From: Micropterix aruncella
Lineage: Eukaryota > Arthropoda > Insecta > Lepidoptera > Micropterigidae
Reading direction: 5' to 3'
Length of the DNA: 64,000 bases
NCBI GenBank assembly: GCA_944548615.1
Contig: OX155978.1
Coordinates: forward strand, 7,555,609-7,619,608
Part shown: piece after piece, positions 49,968 through 61,329 of the stretch
How positions within the stretch are numbered: the first letter of the stretch is position 1
Layout: every line of letters starts with the position of its first letter
The notes under the pieces: model-generated
The model's input: the letters and a program-made list of their open reading frames with translations, nothing else
Told to the model about the DNA's origin: nothing
Database searches by the model: none
Made by a program: the position numbers and the translations under genes

Positions 49968-50250
49968 TAGCCTGAGAATGCGTCAGCCGAATAGAAAGAG
50001 ACAGCAGCATATAGTACCCCCTCTATCCATGTATCTTCGTGCATTCACGGAGACACGTATATAGTGATATGAAACGCGTTGCCATAGTGATAAAAATCAC
50101 TATGGCAACGCGTTTATATCACTATGGCAACGCTTCGACGCCATAAGTCTGCTATGCTATGGATAAACGCACATGCGCAACTAGACAAGGATAGAGGGAT
50201 TCTCATATGCCCCTATCTCTTTCTATTCGGTGAACGCATTCACTCACAGC
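49968..50250. mobile_element. Inverted-repeat element with central perfect palindrome
   Basis: Arms GAATGCGTCAGCCGAATAGA (49976) and TCTATTCGGTGAACGCATTC (to 50241), with CCCTCTATCC / GGATAGAGGG further in. The centre, 50072-50114, is AAACGCGTTGCCATAGTGAT and its exact complement around a short A-run. A third CACTATGGCAACGC follows at 50119. Confidence 0.78.
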
Positions 50251-50329
50251 CCGCCTTCGCACGGGAGTTCTCTATTTTGTTACTTCGGTTTTAAATAATG
50301 CGGTTGGCAGCGCTGCTCACAAGTGTCAA

Positions 50330-51300
50330 AATTTGATAGAGGGTTGCCGCTTCGTGAAAATATTCCCTAATGGAGAATTTATCGGGGGGCGCCAGTTTTG
50401 CATGCGGCAAACTTGCACAAATGTCACTTTTGACAGCTCCAAATTTGTTGAGGGCAGATTTGCAGGAGGCAACCTTGCAGGCGGCAACATTGCAGGCGGC
50501 AACCTTGCAGGCGGCATTTTTGCAGACGGCATTCTTGCAGAAAGCAAACTTGCATACAAACCCGAAGTTAGCAACGTTTGAGAATGGCGCATTAGGACAT
50601 GATTACACGACTAAAATAATTTTATATTATTTTACAAACCAAAAATAAAGCAGTAAAGCGGTCATATGTTATTAATTTTAAATTTAGAAACAGAAGTAGC
50701 AAATTATCATGTCAGGGTATATTAAAGTGGTGAATATTTTTACCTCTCCACATTTAATTACCGGCATCCTTGTAGTGGATGATTCAGTACATCAAACTAA
50801 ACATTAAAAAAAATGTTTTAAGTTTTTCTGTTAGGTTAGGTTTTTCTTTCCCTAAAATCGAAGTGACATTAATTACCGGCATCCTTGTAGTGGATGATTC
50901 AGTACATCAAACTAAACATTTAAAAAAATGTTTTAAGTTTTTCTGTTAGGTTAGGTTAGGTTAGGTTTTTCTTTCCCTAAAATCGAAAGTTGATTGCTGA
51001 GATCCGCGATGGAGAGGACACTCAAAGAAGTGGACTGGTTTCCCTACCCTGACATATGAAAACGCGGCTTTTATCGATTTCTACTCTGGTAACACTAAAT
51101 TTTATATACGATGTTTTGCTTCTAACTTCATTTTCTGCAAAAATGCCGTCTGCAAAAATGCCGACCCTCGAAACGTTAGTTTGACATTTGCAAAACTGCC
51201 TTCTGCAAGATTGCCTTCTGCAAAACTGCCGCCTGCAAGAATGCCGTCTGCAAGATTGCCGTCTGCAAATCTGCCTTCTGCAAGTTTGATGGGACCCAAT
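50330..51300. mobile_element. Foldback-like element with 15-bp repeat arrays in inverted arms
   Basis: The left arm (about 50400-50560) is an array of 15-bp units such as TTGCAGGCGGCAACC; the right arm (about 51135-51290) is an array of the inverted unit. The spacer holds a 115-bp direct duplication (50754-50990) related to the ends of the element at 6432. The arm arrays resemble the layout of Drosophila Foldback elements, but the family is not known. Target duplication not identified. Confidence 0.7.
50370..50648 (+). other. Open frame reading as pentapeptide repeats (in the foldback arm)
   Basis: A 92-codon frame contains ADLQE-ATLQA-ATLQA-ATLQA then AFLQT-AFLQK-ANLHT, matching the A(D/N)LXX pentapeptide-repeat pattern. 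A second frame over the same DNA (50333-50581) reads GGNLA-type repeats, as does the inverted arm on the minus strand (51102-51299). Because 15 bp is five codons, every frame repeats with period five, so this may be chance. No promoter or splice evidence. Confidence 0.2.
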
Positions 51301-51506
51301 TTATCAATACCTACATAATTAATGAAACCTACATCTTATTATTTTCTCATCAGATTAACATTTAAGTTATTCGTATTTTAGTGGTTCTACTCTTCTTAAG
51401 TCTGTTATTACTTGGGATACCTATAATATATTAGTCCCTAAGGTGGCTGCAATACAGTTGCAGGCAACATTGCTGGCAATACGAGCTATATATACTTTGC
51501 AATATA

Positions 51507-51804
51507 GGGCCCGATTGCGTTTCTTTGTGAACTAAAACTAAAATTAATCCAAGCGAACGAGACAGAGCAATACGTTAGAGCGGAATATGAAACGAACGAT
51601 CGTCGATAATACTACCTGTCGAACTTATACTCGTCCGAATAAATTCGAGCATATTTTGCGCGGTGTAAGATTTGACCTTGGCGGGCAGTTTTAATGCGAA
51701 AAAGTGACAACCGGTCATCTCACACTTTGCTCTAGCGTATTGCCCTGTCTCGTTCACACGGACTAATTTCCGATTTTAGTTGACGAAGAAACGCAATCGA
51801 GCCC
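51507..51804 (+). mobile_element. GGGCCCGATTGCGTTTC-type MITE, complete copy
   Basis: Ends GGGCCCGATTGCGTTTCTTT and ACGAAGAAACGCAATCGAGCCC, arms of about 30 bp. The interior has AACGAGACAGAGCAATACG and, inverted near the other side, CGTATTGCCCTGTCTCGTTC, so it is largely palindromic. Relatives: 11474, 13696, 13962 and pieces within 15883-17611. Confidence 0.85.
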
Positions 51805-53262
51805 ATTATCTTTGCTATGTAATACACGGCAATATTTTCAGTAGGTCCCGGCCATATAGCCACACGTATTTGGCCACTGTTCATGTAACGGTATAGCTAA
51901 ACAATTTTTGTGTTGCGGCAGGTTGCTGGACGAAAATACTGCAATATTGCCCGGTCAGCTCTTTTGTTGTTTCGTTTTGCGGCATAGGTGCATCCCTTTC
52001 TGACGCACGGCAAACTTTAGATCTTCAATTTGTAGCTATTCATATCATCTGATAGGTAATGAAAATTTTTGATCTATAAAATAAATTTATCTATTTTAAT
52101 ATGTCATATACAATCGCATGAAATAATTCGTATTATATAAGTAGGTACCTACTACGGTATTGAAATGTTTATTTACTCCTAGGTATATTCCAACTCCTAG
52201 GTTTATTCTTCCCTCATGTCGATTTTTTATCTAGGTACCTACTCTTTTCGAACAGACGACGTACGTGATAGAATCAGAACAAGTAAATATATTAAAAGGA
52301 ATAAAAAACACTACTGCCGTTACAAGGAGTGAACTATTGTACCTATTTATAATTACCTACTGTCATTACGGCTTTTTAATTAAATATTTTTGGTTTATAT
52401 ATTTATCCATATAGGTACCTATATATATAGGGTTCAGCAATAAAAGGGGCTCATTGACATACCTGGCATTTTCAACTAAAAAATGCCATTCGAAAGCAAA
52501 AATTTTGGCCATTCGCTTGATGTACCAAAAACTGCAAAAATCGCGCTGATTGCTATTCAAATCAATTATTAATAAAACACTTTATTAATTCAATAATTCC
52601 AGAGTTTTTTATTATATTAATTCAAAAAAAGTAAATTATATTTATTCAAAACAAGTAGATTTAATTCTGGAATTATGTAATGTATTCAAGCATTAAAATA
52701 TCCCTATGACATACATACAAAATCACATTTATTTTTTTCTGGCCAAAGGATTGGTCTCTTAATTTGCAAATTGTTCAAAACTTGCTTAATGTCGATAAGC
52801 CCCTTTTATTCCTGTACCCTTCATATATTTTCGGAACGTGCTAAAGCAGGCCTTTCATTTGACTCTAAATACGATATATTTATGTTAATTTATTGACATT
52901 TGGTGATTTGGACATTTGGACAAATATTTACTTGATATTTGGATAGTTAAGGTACCCTATGACACTCTATATGACATAACGATTCTGAGAATACCACATA
53001 CTTCTAAATCAGTTCGGACGTTTAATGGATGGTGGAAATAAAGATGGAAATAAGAAACGGATGGGTTAGGTTAGGTTGAACCCTGAACAAAACAATCATT
53101 TTTTCTTGAGCAGTCGTGTAAAAAGAGCAGAAACGCTATCCTGAGCAATTCCCATGTAAGCTTTAGAAGAGGCGTTTGCTTAGGTAGACGACTTCAGGCT
53201 AACTCTCACTCGTCAGCGTTATATTTCATATAAGACAATGTACTGTGCTTTAAGTCATATAC
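51805..53262. other. Long stretch without recognised features
   Basis: AT-rich, with several AGGTACCTA motifs (52140-52430) but no paired ends or convincing open frame. Confidence 0.4.
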
Positions 53263-53306
53263 ATGTTTTTTCTTGTACATAAACGACGAATAATTTATTT
53301 TAGTCA

Positions 53307-53331
53307 ATCATCATCATCATCATCATCATCA
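53307..53331. repeat. (CAT)n microsatellite
   Basis: About eight CAT/ATC units. It makes a serine run in one frame, which I do not take as coding. Confidence 0.85.
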
Positions 53332-53419
53332 TTTATTCATTCCATAAAAGCATTTCACAATACTGAGGAATACGTCAAATTTTACAATCATAATTTACCG
53401 GATGATAAAACCGCTTTGA

Positions 53420-53668
53420 TTAACCCCTCAAATGTGAGGCGTCCCTTAAGGGATGCCTTGGCAAAATGTATACAAAATGTTTATAAATTTATATAAATGT
53501 AAATATAAATGTAAATGTGCGCCGCTTTATAGTAATCCGCTCTATAGTAATGCTATAGCTCTATAGTAAACCCCACTCTATGTAAATGTAAATATAAATG
53601 TAAATATAAATTTATATACATTTTGCCGTAGGCAACCCGAGCTAATCGCCATTCATTTGAGGGGTTAA
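53420..53668. mobile_element. TTAA-flanked MITE, terminal type F
   Basis: TTAA-CCCCTCAAATGTGAGGC to CATTTGAGGGG-TTAA, 249 bp, ends perfectly inverted over 11 bp. A short palindrome TCCCTTAAGGGA lies near the left end. The middle is built of AATGTAAATATA-type repeats. Confidence 0.87.
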
Positions 53669-53869
53669 TTAAAAGAAAAAAAAATAATTGTAATCAGAGG
53701 TGATTACTTAAAAATAGTCAAATTTACAAAATAATCAATAATCAAACAATAAATAATAATCAATACAATAAAAAAGAAAAATTCTGAAACATGCGTATGT
53801 AATTAAAAACAATGTCAATAAAATCTAAAATTTAGTGCGAAAGTATAGTCATAATATGGTTATTTATAA

Positions 53870-54175
53870 TCAAGCAATTGTGGACGCAATATCATAAAAG
53901 TCGTCCAGTTTGTAAAGGGCATGTTTGACTAACTGATTTTTCAAGCAGATTTTATATGCTGCCATCTCAAGTCTTCTCGTCGATGACGGCAAAGCATTGA
54001 ACAATTTAAAACTAATATATAAAAATGTTTTTTGATATTTAGTCAAGCGTACTTTAGGCGATGGCACATTGTTTTTATGTCGCGTATTATGGCTATGTCG
54101 AGTGGAGTGAAGCTCGCAATTTAAAAGATTCTCTTTGACGTATAAAAGGCACTGGTATATGTACATGGACGACAT
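53870..54175 (-). pseudogene. LINE C-terminal fragment
   Basis: Open minus-strand frame of about 100 codons: HSHNTRHKNNVPSPKVRLTK, YQKTFLYISFKLFNALPSST, the usual tail of insect LINE ORF2 proteins (YNTRH...RL...Y.G.K.FN.LP). No catalytic blocks. Confidence 0.72.
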
Positions 54176-54503
54176 GGTAAGGATACCAGCTTTAATAAAA
54201 AAAAGGGGCGCAATGTGTTTCTCTGCTTACACCAACAATTGTAGCACAAAAACGCGATGGATATCGGTTGCAATATGAATATAAAGCACAAAGTACGCTC
54301 TTTCGCATTTTATTTATAATATCATTTTGAATAAAAACATTTAAAATCGAAATATTACAAAAAAAAAATATCAGCGTTGACTACATACAATACCTACACA
54401 TGTTGGAAGACGGTACTGAGATGTGTCCCTAGGCCCTAGATTATTTGGTCTTACTATTCTAACATTGCTGTGTTGCAATAGGTACAATTATTTTTCCCCA
54501 GTA

Positions 54504-54995
54504 TTAACCCTTAACTACACTCGCGGTTTTGGCACACGTATGTTCACTAGTGGGGTTGTTTTGTACCCCTTTTCTTTTTTAGGAAAATTTTAATATAAAT
54601 GAGAAATTATATATATTTCTTATTTTAGCATAGGAATAAAGCGCCATTTGAGAGTCGAATGTCTAATATTATTCCAACTGGTAAAACATAACAAACCTTA
54701 TATAAAATTTTAACAAATACAACCGGAAATACTACCTTTTTCAAATAAAGTAAGTTAAGCTAAGAAAATATGTACTTTCACACAACCTTTAATCATGTAT
54801 AAATGTTTTTGCACTAGAAATAATAGTCGTTTCATAAAATGAATGATAAAATTAAGCCTAATTTTAGAAACACACTCTCTGGCGTCACTGAGATACATAG
54901 ACGAGCAACACCGACACCCGCGCGACTACAGAATTAGAATGTGAAATAGATCTCGTGGGGTACGTTTGTACCCCGCGAGTGTAGTCAAGGGTTAA
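54504..54995. mobile_element. TTAA-flanked MITE, terminal type E
   Basis: TTAA-CCCTTAACTACACTCGCGG to CCGCGAGTGTAGTCAAGGG-TTAA, 492 bp, with arms of about 18 bp. A second motif, GTTTTGTACCCCTTTTC, is mirrored in part by GGGGTACGTTTGTACCCC at the other end. Confidence 0.9.
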
Positions 54996-55129
54996 GGGTC
55001 TACTCTTTTTTGTTAGACTGTACATCATTATTAGATAATTGTGTTGTGATTTTTTATTATTTATAGTGGATTGATATGAAGAAGTACTTTCAATTTTTAT
55101 TCACATCATCAAAAATTCGACGAATAATC

Positions 55130-55570
55130 AGGGGGCGGTCTGGTACCGGCCTGGTAAGTTTCCTAGGCAGCCGAGGTCTTTGTTGACCTGATTTCAACTA
55201 TATTTAAAACGATCCGTTGGCCACCCGATCCCGTGCGACATTGACGAGTAAAGGGCGACACGGTCCGCGGTAGATTCGAACTGAATCACCGCCAACATCA
55301 GGTAGAGGTCGAATCCGTGACCAGATTAGAGCACGTGGAAATCCGGCCATATCTAGTAGTGAGGGCGCGAGGTCGGCCCGCTGGTTTCGCTTCCCAGTGC
55401 CTCGCGGCAAGGCAAAGGACTCTCACGTGCTCGTCGGTGGAGTTAGAGAGTGGACTGTCTTTGTCACCTAAGTTTCCACGTTCACTCCATGGAAGATAGA
55501 ACTACCTGATATCGTTAAAACTCCTTGTGGTGACTGGTTCGCCAGATGTGTTGAGACCCCTAGATCTATT
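55130..55570. repeat. GC-rich dispersed repeat 2 copy
   Basis: Shares TCCGTTGGCCACCCGATCCC and GGTCCGCGGTAGATTCGAAC style blocks with 58255-58680. Ends are not defined. Confidence 0.5.
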
Positions 55571-55952
55571 AAGGTAAAAGTCTTACAATAATGTGGCAGT
55601 TCCTCATATTTTATTACTTTTGTTGGAATACGAGAAAACATCGTTAGGATTCTTTAAGTGCAGGCATTGATTATATTTATATAATAATCTACATAATCAA
55701 CAGCGCGGACTTCGATATAGCGAGATACACGCAGCCAACATAACATTAACATATCTTTTCTCGGGTCATTTGCCACGGTTTTGCACGTCTCTCAGTATAT
55801 TTCCTCCCTTTTCCATTATAGCAATTATTTATTGAAAGTACCGCCTTTGCTTGCGAAAGTACCGAAAGAAATATGGAAATATATTCGGCAAAGTGGGTAG
55901 TAACTAATATTGAATAAATACTTAGGAAAGGTATCTCAACCCCTTAGCCTAC
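55571..55952. other. AT-rich stretch, nothing recognised
   Basis: No open frame of note and no repeated termini. Confidence 0.35.
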
Positions 55953-56572
55953 TTGACCCTTCGGCTACGTAACGACCAAATTTGGTTGCACATCAGAACA
56001 CCGTCGACTACGTAACGACCAATATTGGCGGCTTGCTTCCGGAGCGCACAGTAATATTGTTTTCTAATTCGAACGCATCCTACAATCTATAGCAAATATC
56101 TCATTATTACCCATATACATAGACGGCAACTAGAATAATTCCGCGTGTCATTTCGCGGATATTTCTGGTAAAATTCCATTGTCAAACATATTTTTTTTTC
56201 CGAGAAATCATCAAAATTCTTATTGGTATTTATGAGCAAATATCTAAATATTTTTGTATATAAATAAGCAAAACAAAATATTACCTTTGATAGAGAATTT
56301 AAACCCATTTTTACAAGTTAGAAATGCCGAGTTTTTTTCACATTTTCGACTTTCTTATATTTATTCATAATTATTTAATTGTTTTACAAAATGAGATTAC
56401 AATATTCTATATACCAAATTTCAATGCGATCACTGCACAGTTGTTTTTTTTATATAATTGCTATAGTAGTTCCATAGTTATAGTACTTTTTGTCGAGCGC
56501 GGCGATATTGCAAGAATTCCAATAAATTGCCGCCGTCTGCCATGAAATTATGCCGCCACTCGAAAGGGTTAA
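55953..56572 (+). mobile_element. TTAA MITE, terminal type A, uninterrupted copy
   Basis: TTGA-CCCTTCGGCTACGTAACG (decayed TTAA) to GCCACTCGAAAGGG-TTAA, 620 bp. It shows the element without the insertion found at 2519-3109. The interior contains the shared core (TTTTACAAAATGAGATTACA). Confidence 0.85.
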
Positions 56573-57504
56573 GATGCGACAGCATTGTCCCAAAACTAAT
56601 GAGGCCTGTAACAGTTTGGCCAATAGGACCCATGCATGAGGGTCGGCCAAACTCACTGGTCGACACCTATCCAACAGCCTCCATGCAGAAGTTTGCGATC
56701 ATTGCACCAGGGGCGCGCTAGTCATACTTCAATCTCTAAATATTGAACATAGGACTTGAAATTCGGTACACAGATGCGTCGTGCATACCTACTAGATGGG
56801 CCGAAACCACATTTTGAAATTTTGGTTGGACTTATACCTACTTATACAAGCGACACAAAAAAAATAATTTCGTTCTGTATTCAACTATGTACATGGAGAA
56901 ACTCGCTAACAAACAATGAATATCATACTCTTTTTTAAATTTTGCGAAATACGATATGTCACAATCTTGATGTACCTATATCCGTGTCATGTAAATGACC
57001 CACGGTATTGAGGCGTGAAAACAAAGCGTAACCCGATGGGGAGAAGGGGGTTGTAGGCGACCGCGTCAATTTGGGTTGATTTATTTGACGCGCGGGTCCG
57101 CCGGACCGCGTCACAACATTACCGGGTCAATAAATTTAAACATTTTCAACCGCGTCCGACCCGTCCAGCATTATTAATTGGAAGCTGGTTATATTTCTTT
57201 CGGACTGAAATGGAACGGATATATGAATATGGAACGCGGGAATTCCCGTATATCGATGATGTTTATGACATGCGGTGGTTTATAAATCGTACGCTTGTCT
57301 ATGGTAGATGAATAGTTTAATAATAATACATTTGACGGCGCGTAATCGATCTATGGCATTGATACGAGCAATTAATGGCAGGGACACACTTGTCCCACGT
57401 ACGCAACGTATACGACGCAATAAAGATAAAATAAAAAAGATGAAAATTATTTATTTCCAATACAAATGTTATATCCTCCTAGCCGTGTTCGGCCATAGCG
57501 ACTA
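56573..57504. other. Mixed intergenic DNA
   Basis: 57035-57130 is GC-rich (GACCGCGTCAATTTGGG, CGCGGGTCCGCCGGACCGCG) with a local palindrome. No gene recognised. Confidence 0.4.
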
Positions 57505-57880
57505 GGGTTGTCGACTACAGCGGGCGAGCCCGTCACCTCAGGAAGTTTTAACGATTAGTCGTTCTATCTCCCTGGAGTGAGCGCAGAAGACTTGGACAAA
57601 ACAGTCCACCGTCTAGCTCCGCCACAAACCAGTAAGAGGCCAACGCCTTAACCGCGAGATAGCCAGGAGTGTTACCCGGCGGGCTTACACTCACGCCCTT
57701 ACTTCCAATTGCGACCAGATTACTCCAGTCTCTCGATTCGTTACGAGTTCGAGGTCGCTTGCGCGGTCCTCTCCCTTACGAAGCGGTGAAACGGTGTACA
57801 CCGAATCTATCGCGGACCACGGCATCCTTTGCCCGGCTGTCCACCCAGGACAGCCGGGCAAAGGATGTACCATTGCAATG
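57505..57880 (+). repeat. GC-rich repeat 1, truncated, ending in a hairpin
   Basis: Forward repeat 1 copy that breaks off at a perfect inverted repeat: CATCCTTTGCCCGGCTGTCC (57823-57842) and its complement (57848-57867) around five bases. This fold-over junction resembles the inverted pair at 42252. Confidence 0.8.
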
Positions 57881-58254
57881 TAAAGTTTTAAAAAATATAT
57901 TAAAATAAAATGAAAAAAAAGTATATCATGCTCTTTCGGCAGGCAATATACGATTTCTGTTGGTACCACCTCGATACTGGTTATTCCTAGTGAGGTGGTA
58001 AACCACAAACTATTATTTCTGAATCTCTTTCCGAGTTAGGTAGATTAAAAAACTGTTTAATTAATTATGAAATATTAGGCTAAGAGAATGTTTTTGTAAT
58101 TAAATGTATTTTTTATGGACTTAAATAAATAAATAAATCTCTGCACCATCTCAGCTGTCGTCGCATCATGTTTGTTTCTATTCCACAGACTTTAGCACGT
58201 CGAAGAACTTCCGTGTTCCTCACACGGCCCGACCACTTAGTGTTCATTAGTCGG

Positions 58255-58680
58255 GTAGTGAACGGTTTCGTGCAGCTTAGGCCACAAGATCCATTTTGTT
58301 CTCGGATCGGCTCAACTCACGATTCAGCTCCTATTCAGAAGCCTCCTTGAGTGTGAGGCTACCCCGGGTAAGACTTCCATGTCTCAGGCCTCAGAGCTGG
58401 TGGACCGGTTTCTCCCGGCGGGATTGCATCTCGGCGCCACTGGACTGTTTGCTCACCGGTTGGCGAAGCCAATCGGCTGTGCATTCTTACTAATTGCTGA
58501 AGGGGTCTGGAGACTATGGAAATACACTGTTTCCTAAGGAACGGGGGTGGATGTTGACATGTTGTCATGCCACTCTTGAAATGACCTTGGGCTACTCGAC
58601 CCCGTGTGGCACTACGGGCAAAGAACGCCCAGGTCCGCGATAAATTCAAACTGAATTATCGCTGTAATACAACAGGTAGA
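58255..58680 (+). repeat. GC-rich dispersed repeat 2
   Basis: GTGCAGCTTAGGCCACAAGA, CTCAGGCCTCAGAGCTGG, CCGGTTGGCGAAGCCAATCG. Second copy at 30640-30900. Class unknown. Confidence 0.6.
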
Positions 58681-58689
58681 GGTTGCTTA

Positions 58690-59170
58690 AGTTAGTTCTA
58701 AATTTTAATTTTCAAATCTGGCAGTTGGTACAAAATTTGAATTTTTAAAGATGACAGTTTGCTCATTCTCAGAATTTGGAATTTTCAAATTTGAATTTTC
58801 ACAAATTGCGTAGGTATGTAATACTTGAACACCCCCAAATTTGAATTTTCAAATCTGACAGATGGTTCGAAATTTGAATTTTCAATTTTGACAGTTGGTT
58901 ACAAAATCAGAATTTTTAATTTTCAAATTTGAATTTTCAAAAATTGCGGTATTAATACTTGAACGCCTCCAAATTTGAATATTCAAATCTGACAGTTGGT
59001 TCGAAATTTGAATTTTTAAATCTAACGGTTCGAATTTGAATTTTCATATTTACCAGTCAACGCGAAATTTGAATTTTCAAATCTGATTGGTCTGAAATTT
59101 GAATTTTCTAATTTAACAGTTGGTGGAAAATTTTAATGATCAAATCTAACAGTTTGTTTAAATTTGAATG
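58690..59170. repeat. Degenerate tandem repeat rich in AATTTGAATTTTCAAAT
   Basis: AAATTTGAATTTTCAAAT recurs roughly every 40-60 bases with CTGACAGTTGGT-like spacers. The core is itself palindromic. Unit spacing is irregular. Confidence 0.8.
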
Positions 59171-59580
59171 CAACAACAACAATCCACGTGTGCATAATCG
59201 CAACGATCAGACGTGTCCTAGGTGCGAAGGGGTGGATTGTTGTCCGATCCTCTTAATGCAGATTATCGGTATCCCTTTCAGGCTAAGTGCGTACATGTTG
59301 CCCTTTGTGTCAGAGGAAGTGCGCCATCGTTGAGACTATTTTGTAATGAGTTTGTTCTCGATCTCGGGAAAGGTCAGAGACAGGTCAGGAGACAGGAGAA
59401 TCGAATTTAAAGTCGAAAGTGCGAGCCGAATTCACCACCTCGTCCATGCTGTCGTTTTCTCTAATGCCCGAGTGGATAAAAATCCAGCAAAATATCACCC
59501 GGAAGCTGGCCGCCACCAAGGCACCACACCCTATTTGCGGCGAATATTTTTTTTTGGTAGTATTCTTTATTCATAAAAAA
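59171..59580. other. Gap, nothing assigned
   Basis: Moderately GC-rich, with short overlapping open frames in several phases but no recognisable motif. Confidence 0.3.
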
Positions 59581-60300
59581 AGATACAAATTACATGTCAC
59601 AGTTCCCCACTAAGGCTAGTGCCTTTTCAGTGGGTAACTAACAATAATGTGTTTATATCTGACTTATATTATCTATTACCTATTATACTTTTATTAACTA
59701 TTATAACTTTTTACGTTAAGTAGATGCATTGACTTCCTAACCTAACCTAATCTAACCTATATCTCCTATCACAACTAGCTGAATATACACTTATAAATAT
59801 GCTTTTCCACTAAATTAATATGCCTACTTACTAATCTAACCTAACCTATACTAATTATCCTGGTATACTTACTTTGTTTACAATTACAATAACAAATGAT
59901 TACACTAATAAAATGATTCATACTATATATCTATACTTATGCCATAACCTAACCTAACTTATCTTAATTAGCTTGGTTTACCATAATTATTCTACTTAGA
60001 ATTTTTACTTGTTACAGTTATGCTACTGCTTTTACATATTTATGGTAATTTACACTAATATAGTTATTAATTTCTCTGTTATAGTATTTATATTACATAA
60101 TATTTAAATTATTTCAATTAGCTCGCCTGGGTAAGTCATTATTTAGGTTGCTTAGTAGTATAAGTTTCAATGTTTTCTTTAGTAAGTATTTGCTGATTGA
60201 GTTGTCTAATTTTATAGAAAAGTGATTGAATAATTTTGGAACAATGAATTCAAGCGTTCTATCGCCGTAATAATTGTTTTGCTTGTTATATTTCAAATAC
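59581..60300 (-). pseudogene. LINE 3' end and C-terminal fragment
   Basis: 60114-60296 reads GDRTLEFIVPKLFNHFSIKL on the minus strand, a LINE C-terminal pattern. 59581-60110 is AT-rich with many CCTAACCTAACC-like motifs and may be its 3' UTR. Confidence 0.5.
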
Positions 60301-60539
60301 CCCTTTTCACGTAGCCGAGTTCTGTGTACATGATCGGCAGGTATTCGTAACGAACCGTTTTCGTTGTTGTCAAGCCGCTTTCGATGTGCGTTGGCGCGTT
60401 ATTGAGGAAGTTTTTTTTCATTATTTCTTCGTAAATCTGTTGCCGAAGTGGAGTGTAATGAAACCAGGTTTAACAGATCTGAGAAATCTCCATTTACAGT
60501 GTCTATGGTTTTATCACGTAGACTTTGTCAAGTTCGAAA

Positions 60540-60730
60540 TATCTTTTACATTCTCGGCAAAGGGAACGTATTGTGAACGCTTTTCTGTGTGTCTGTGTGT
60601 GTATTCCTCCACGATATCGCCCAAACGCTTCATCCGATTGATCTGAAATTTGGCATGCCCGCATCATTTGTTCATGGCGCGTGTCCATGGCCAGAGTTAA
60701 AAGTGTTTGAAATCGGTCCATCAGGGAGCG
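60540..60730 (+). repeat. Dispersed repeat shared with 25930-26095
   Basis: CGCTTCATCCGATTGATCTG, AAATTTGGCATGCCCGCATC, TTGAAATCGGTCCATCAGGG. No ends identified. Confidence 0.6.
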
Positions 60731-60934
60731 CGCTAGTCATAATTCAATCTCAAAATATTAGACCTAGAGACTTCGCTGATCCGAAATCAAATTGTGAAGT
60801 TTTGTTGGAAAATCTCTTATACAAGCTATACATAAAAAAATACACTGATTTAATAAAATACTACATCATATTGGAAAATATCCATTTTAAAACCACGGAA
60901 TATACTATATTTGCGATCATTATCACTTGACACT

Positions 60935-61035
60935 GTCGGGGAGGAAAGGGGGAAGTTGGTAGGAGAATGGGGTTGGGGTGTTAGGGGGTTGGGGGGTTTG
61001 GCGCGAGGGAAAGGGAATGGGGGTGTTATCTGCTT
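60935..61035. other. G-rich tract
   Basis: Runs such as GGGGTTGGGGTGTTAGGGGG, with many closely spaced GGG runs; capable in principle of forming a G-quadruplex. Confidence 0.6.
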
Positions 61036-61329
61036 GCCGGGAGAGGCTTGGGGTGACACAACCGATTATATTTGAATACAACAAATCTAATATTGTCTTC
61101 TACTTTTCGAATAAATTTATTAAATAAATACTGTAATATTTAAATCAATAAATGAAATGGCATTGAAATCAAATACCAAAAACACGCAGCCGATGAGCTT
61201 CCATAACCCTAGAACACTCCTGAGCTTTTATAATAAGCTAACCATTCGACTTTATGACGATCATTTTTTAAATGTGTTTTTTATTACATTTTTGTTATAA
61301 TATGAGACTATCGTAGTTGTTTGACATTA

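Noticed and set aside
50942..50966. TTAGGTTAGGTTAGG as a telomeric tract
   Set aside because: Only about four units inside a duplicated spacer; similar CCTAACC motifs are scattered at 59735-59960. Not a telomere.
53263..53496. 77-codon frame with a serine run
   Set aside because: The serine run is a microsatellite and the frame ends inside a TTAA MITE.
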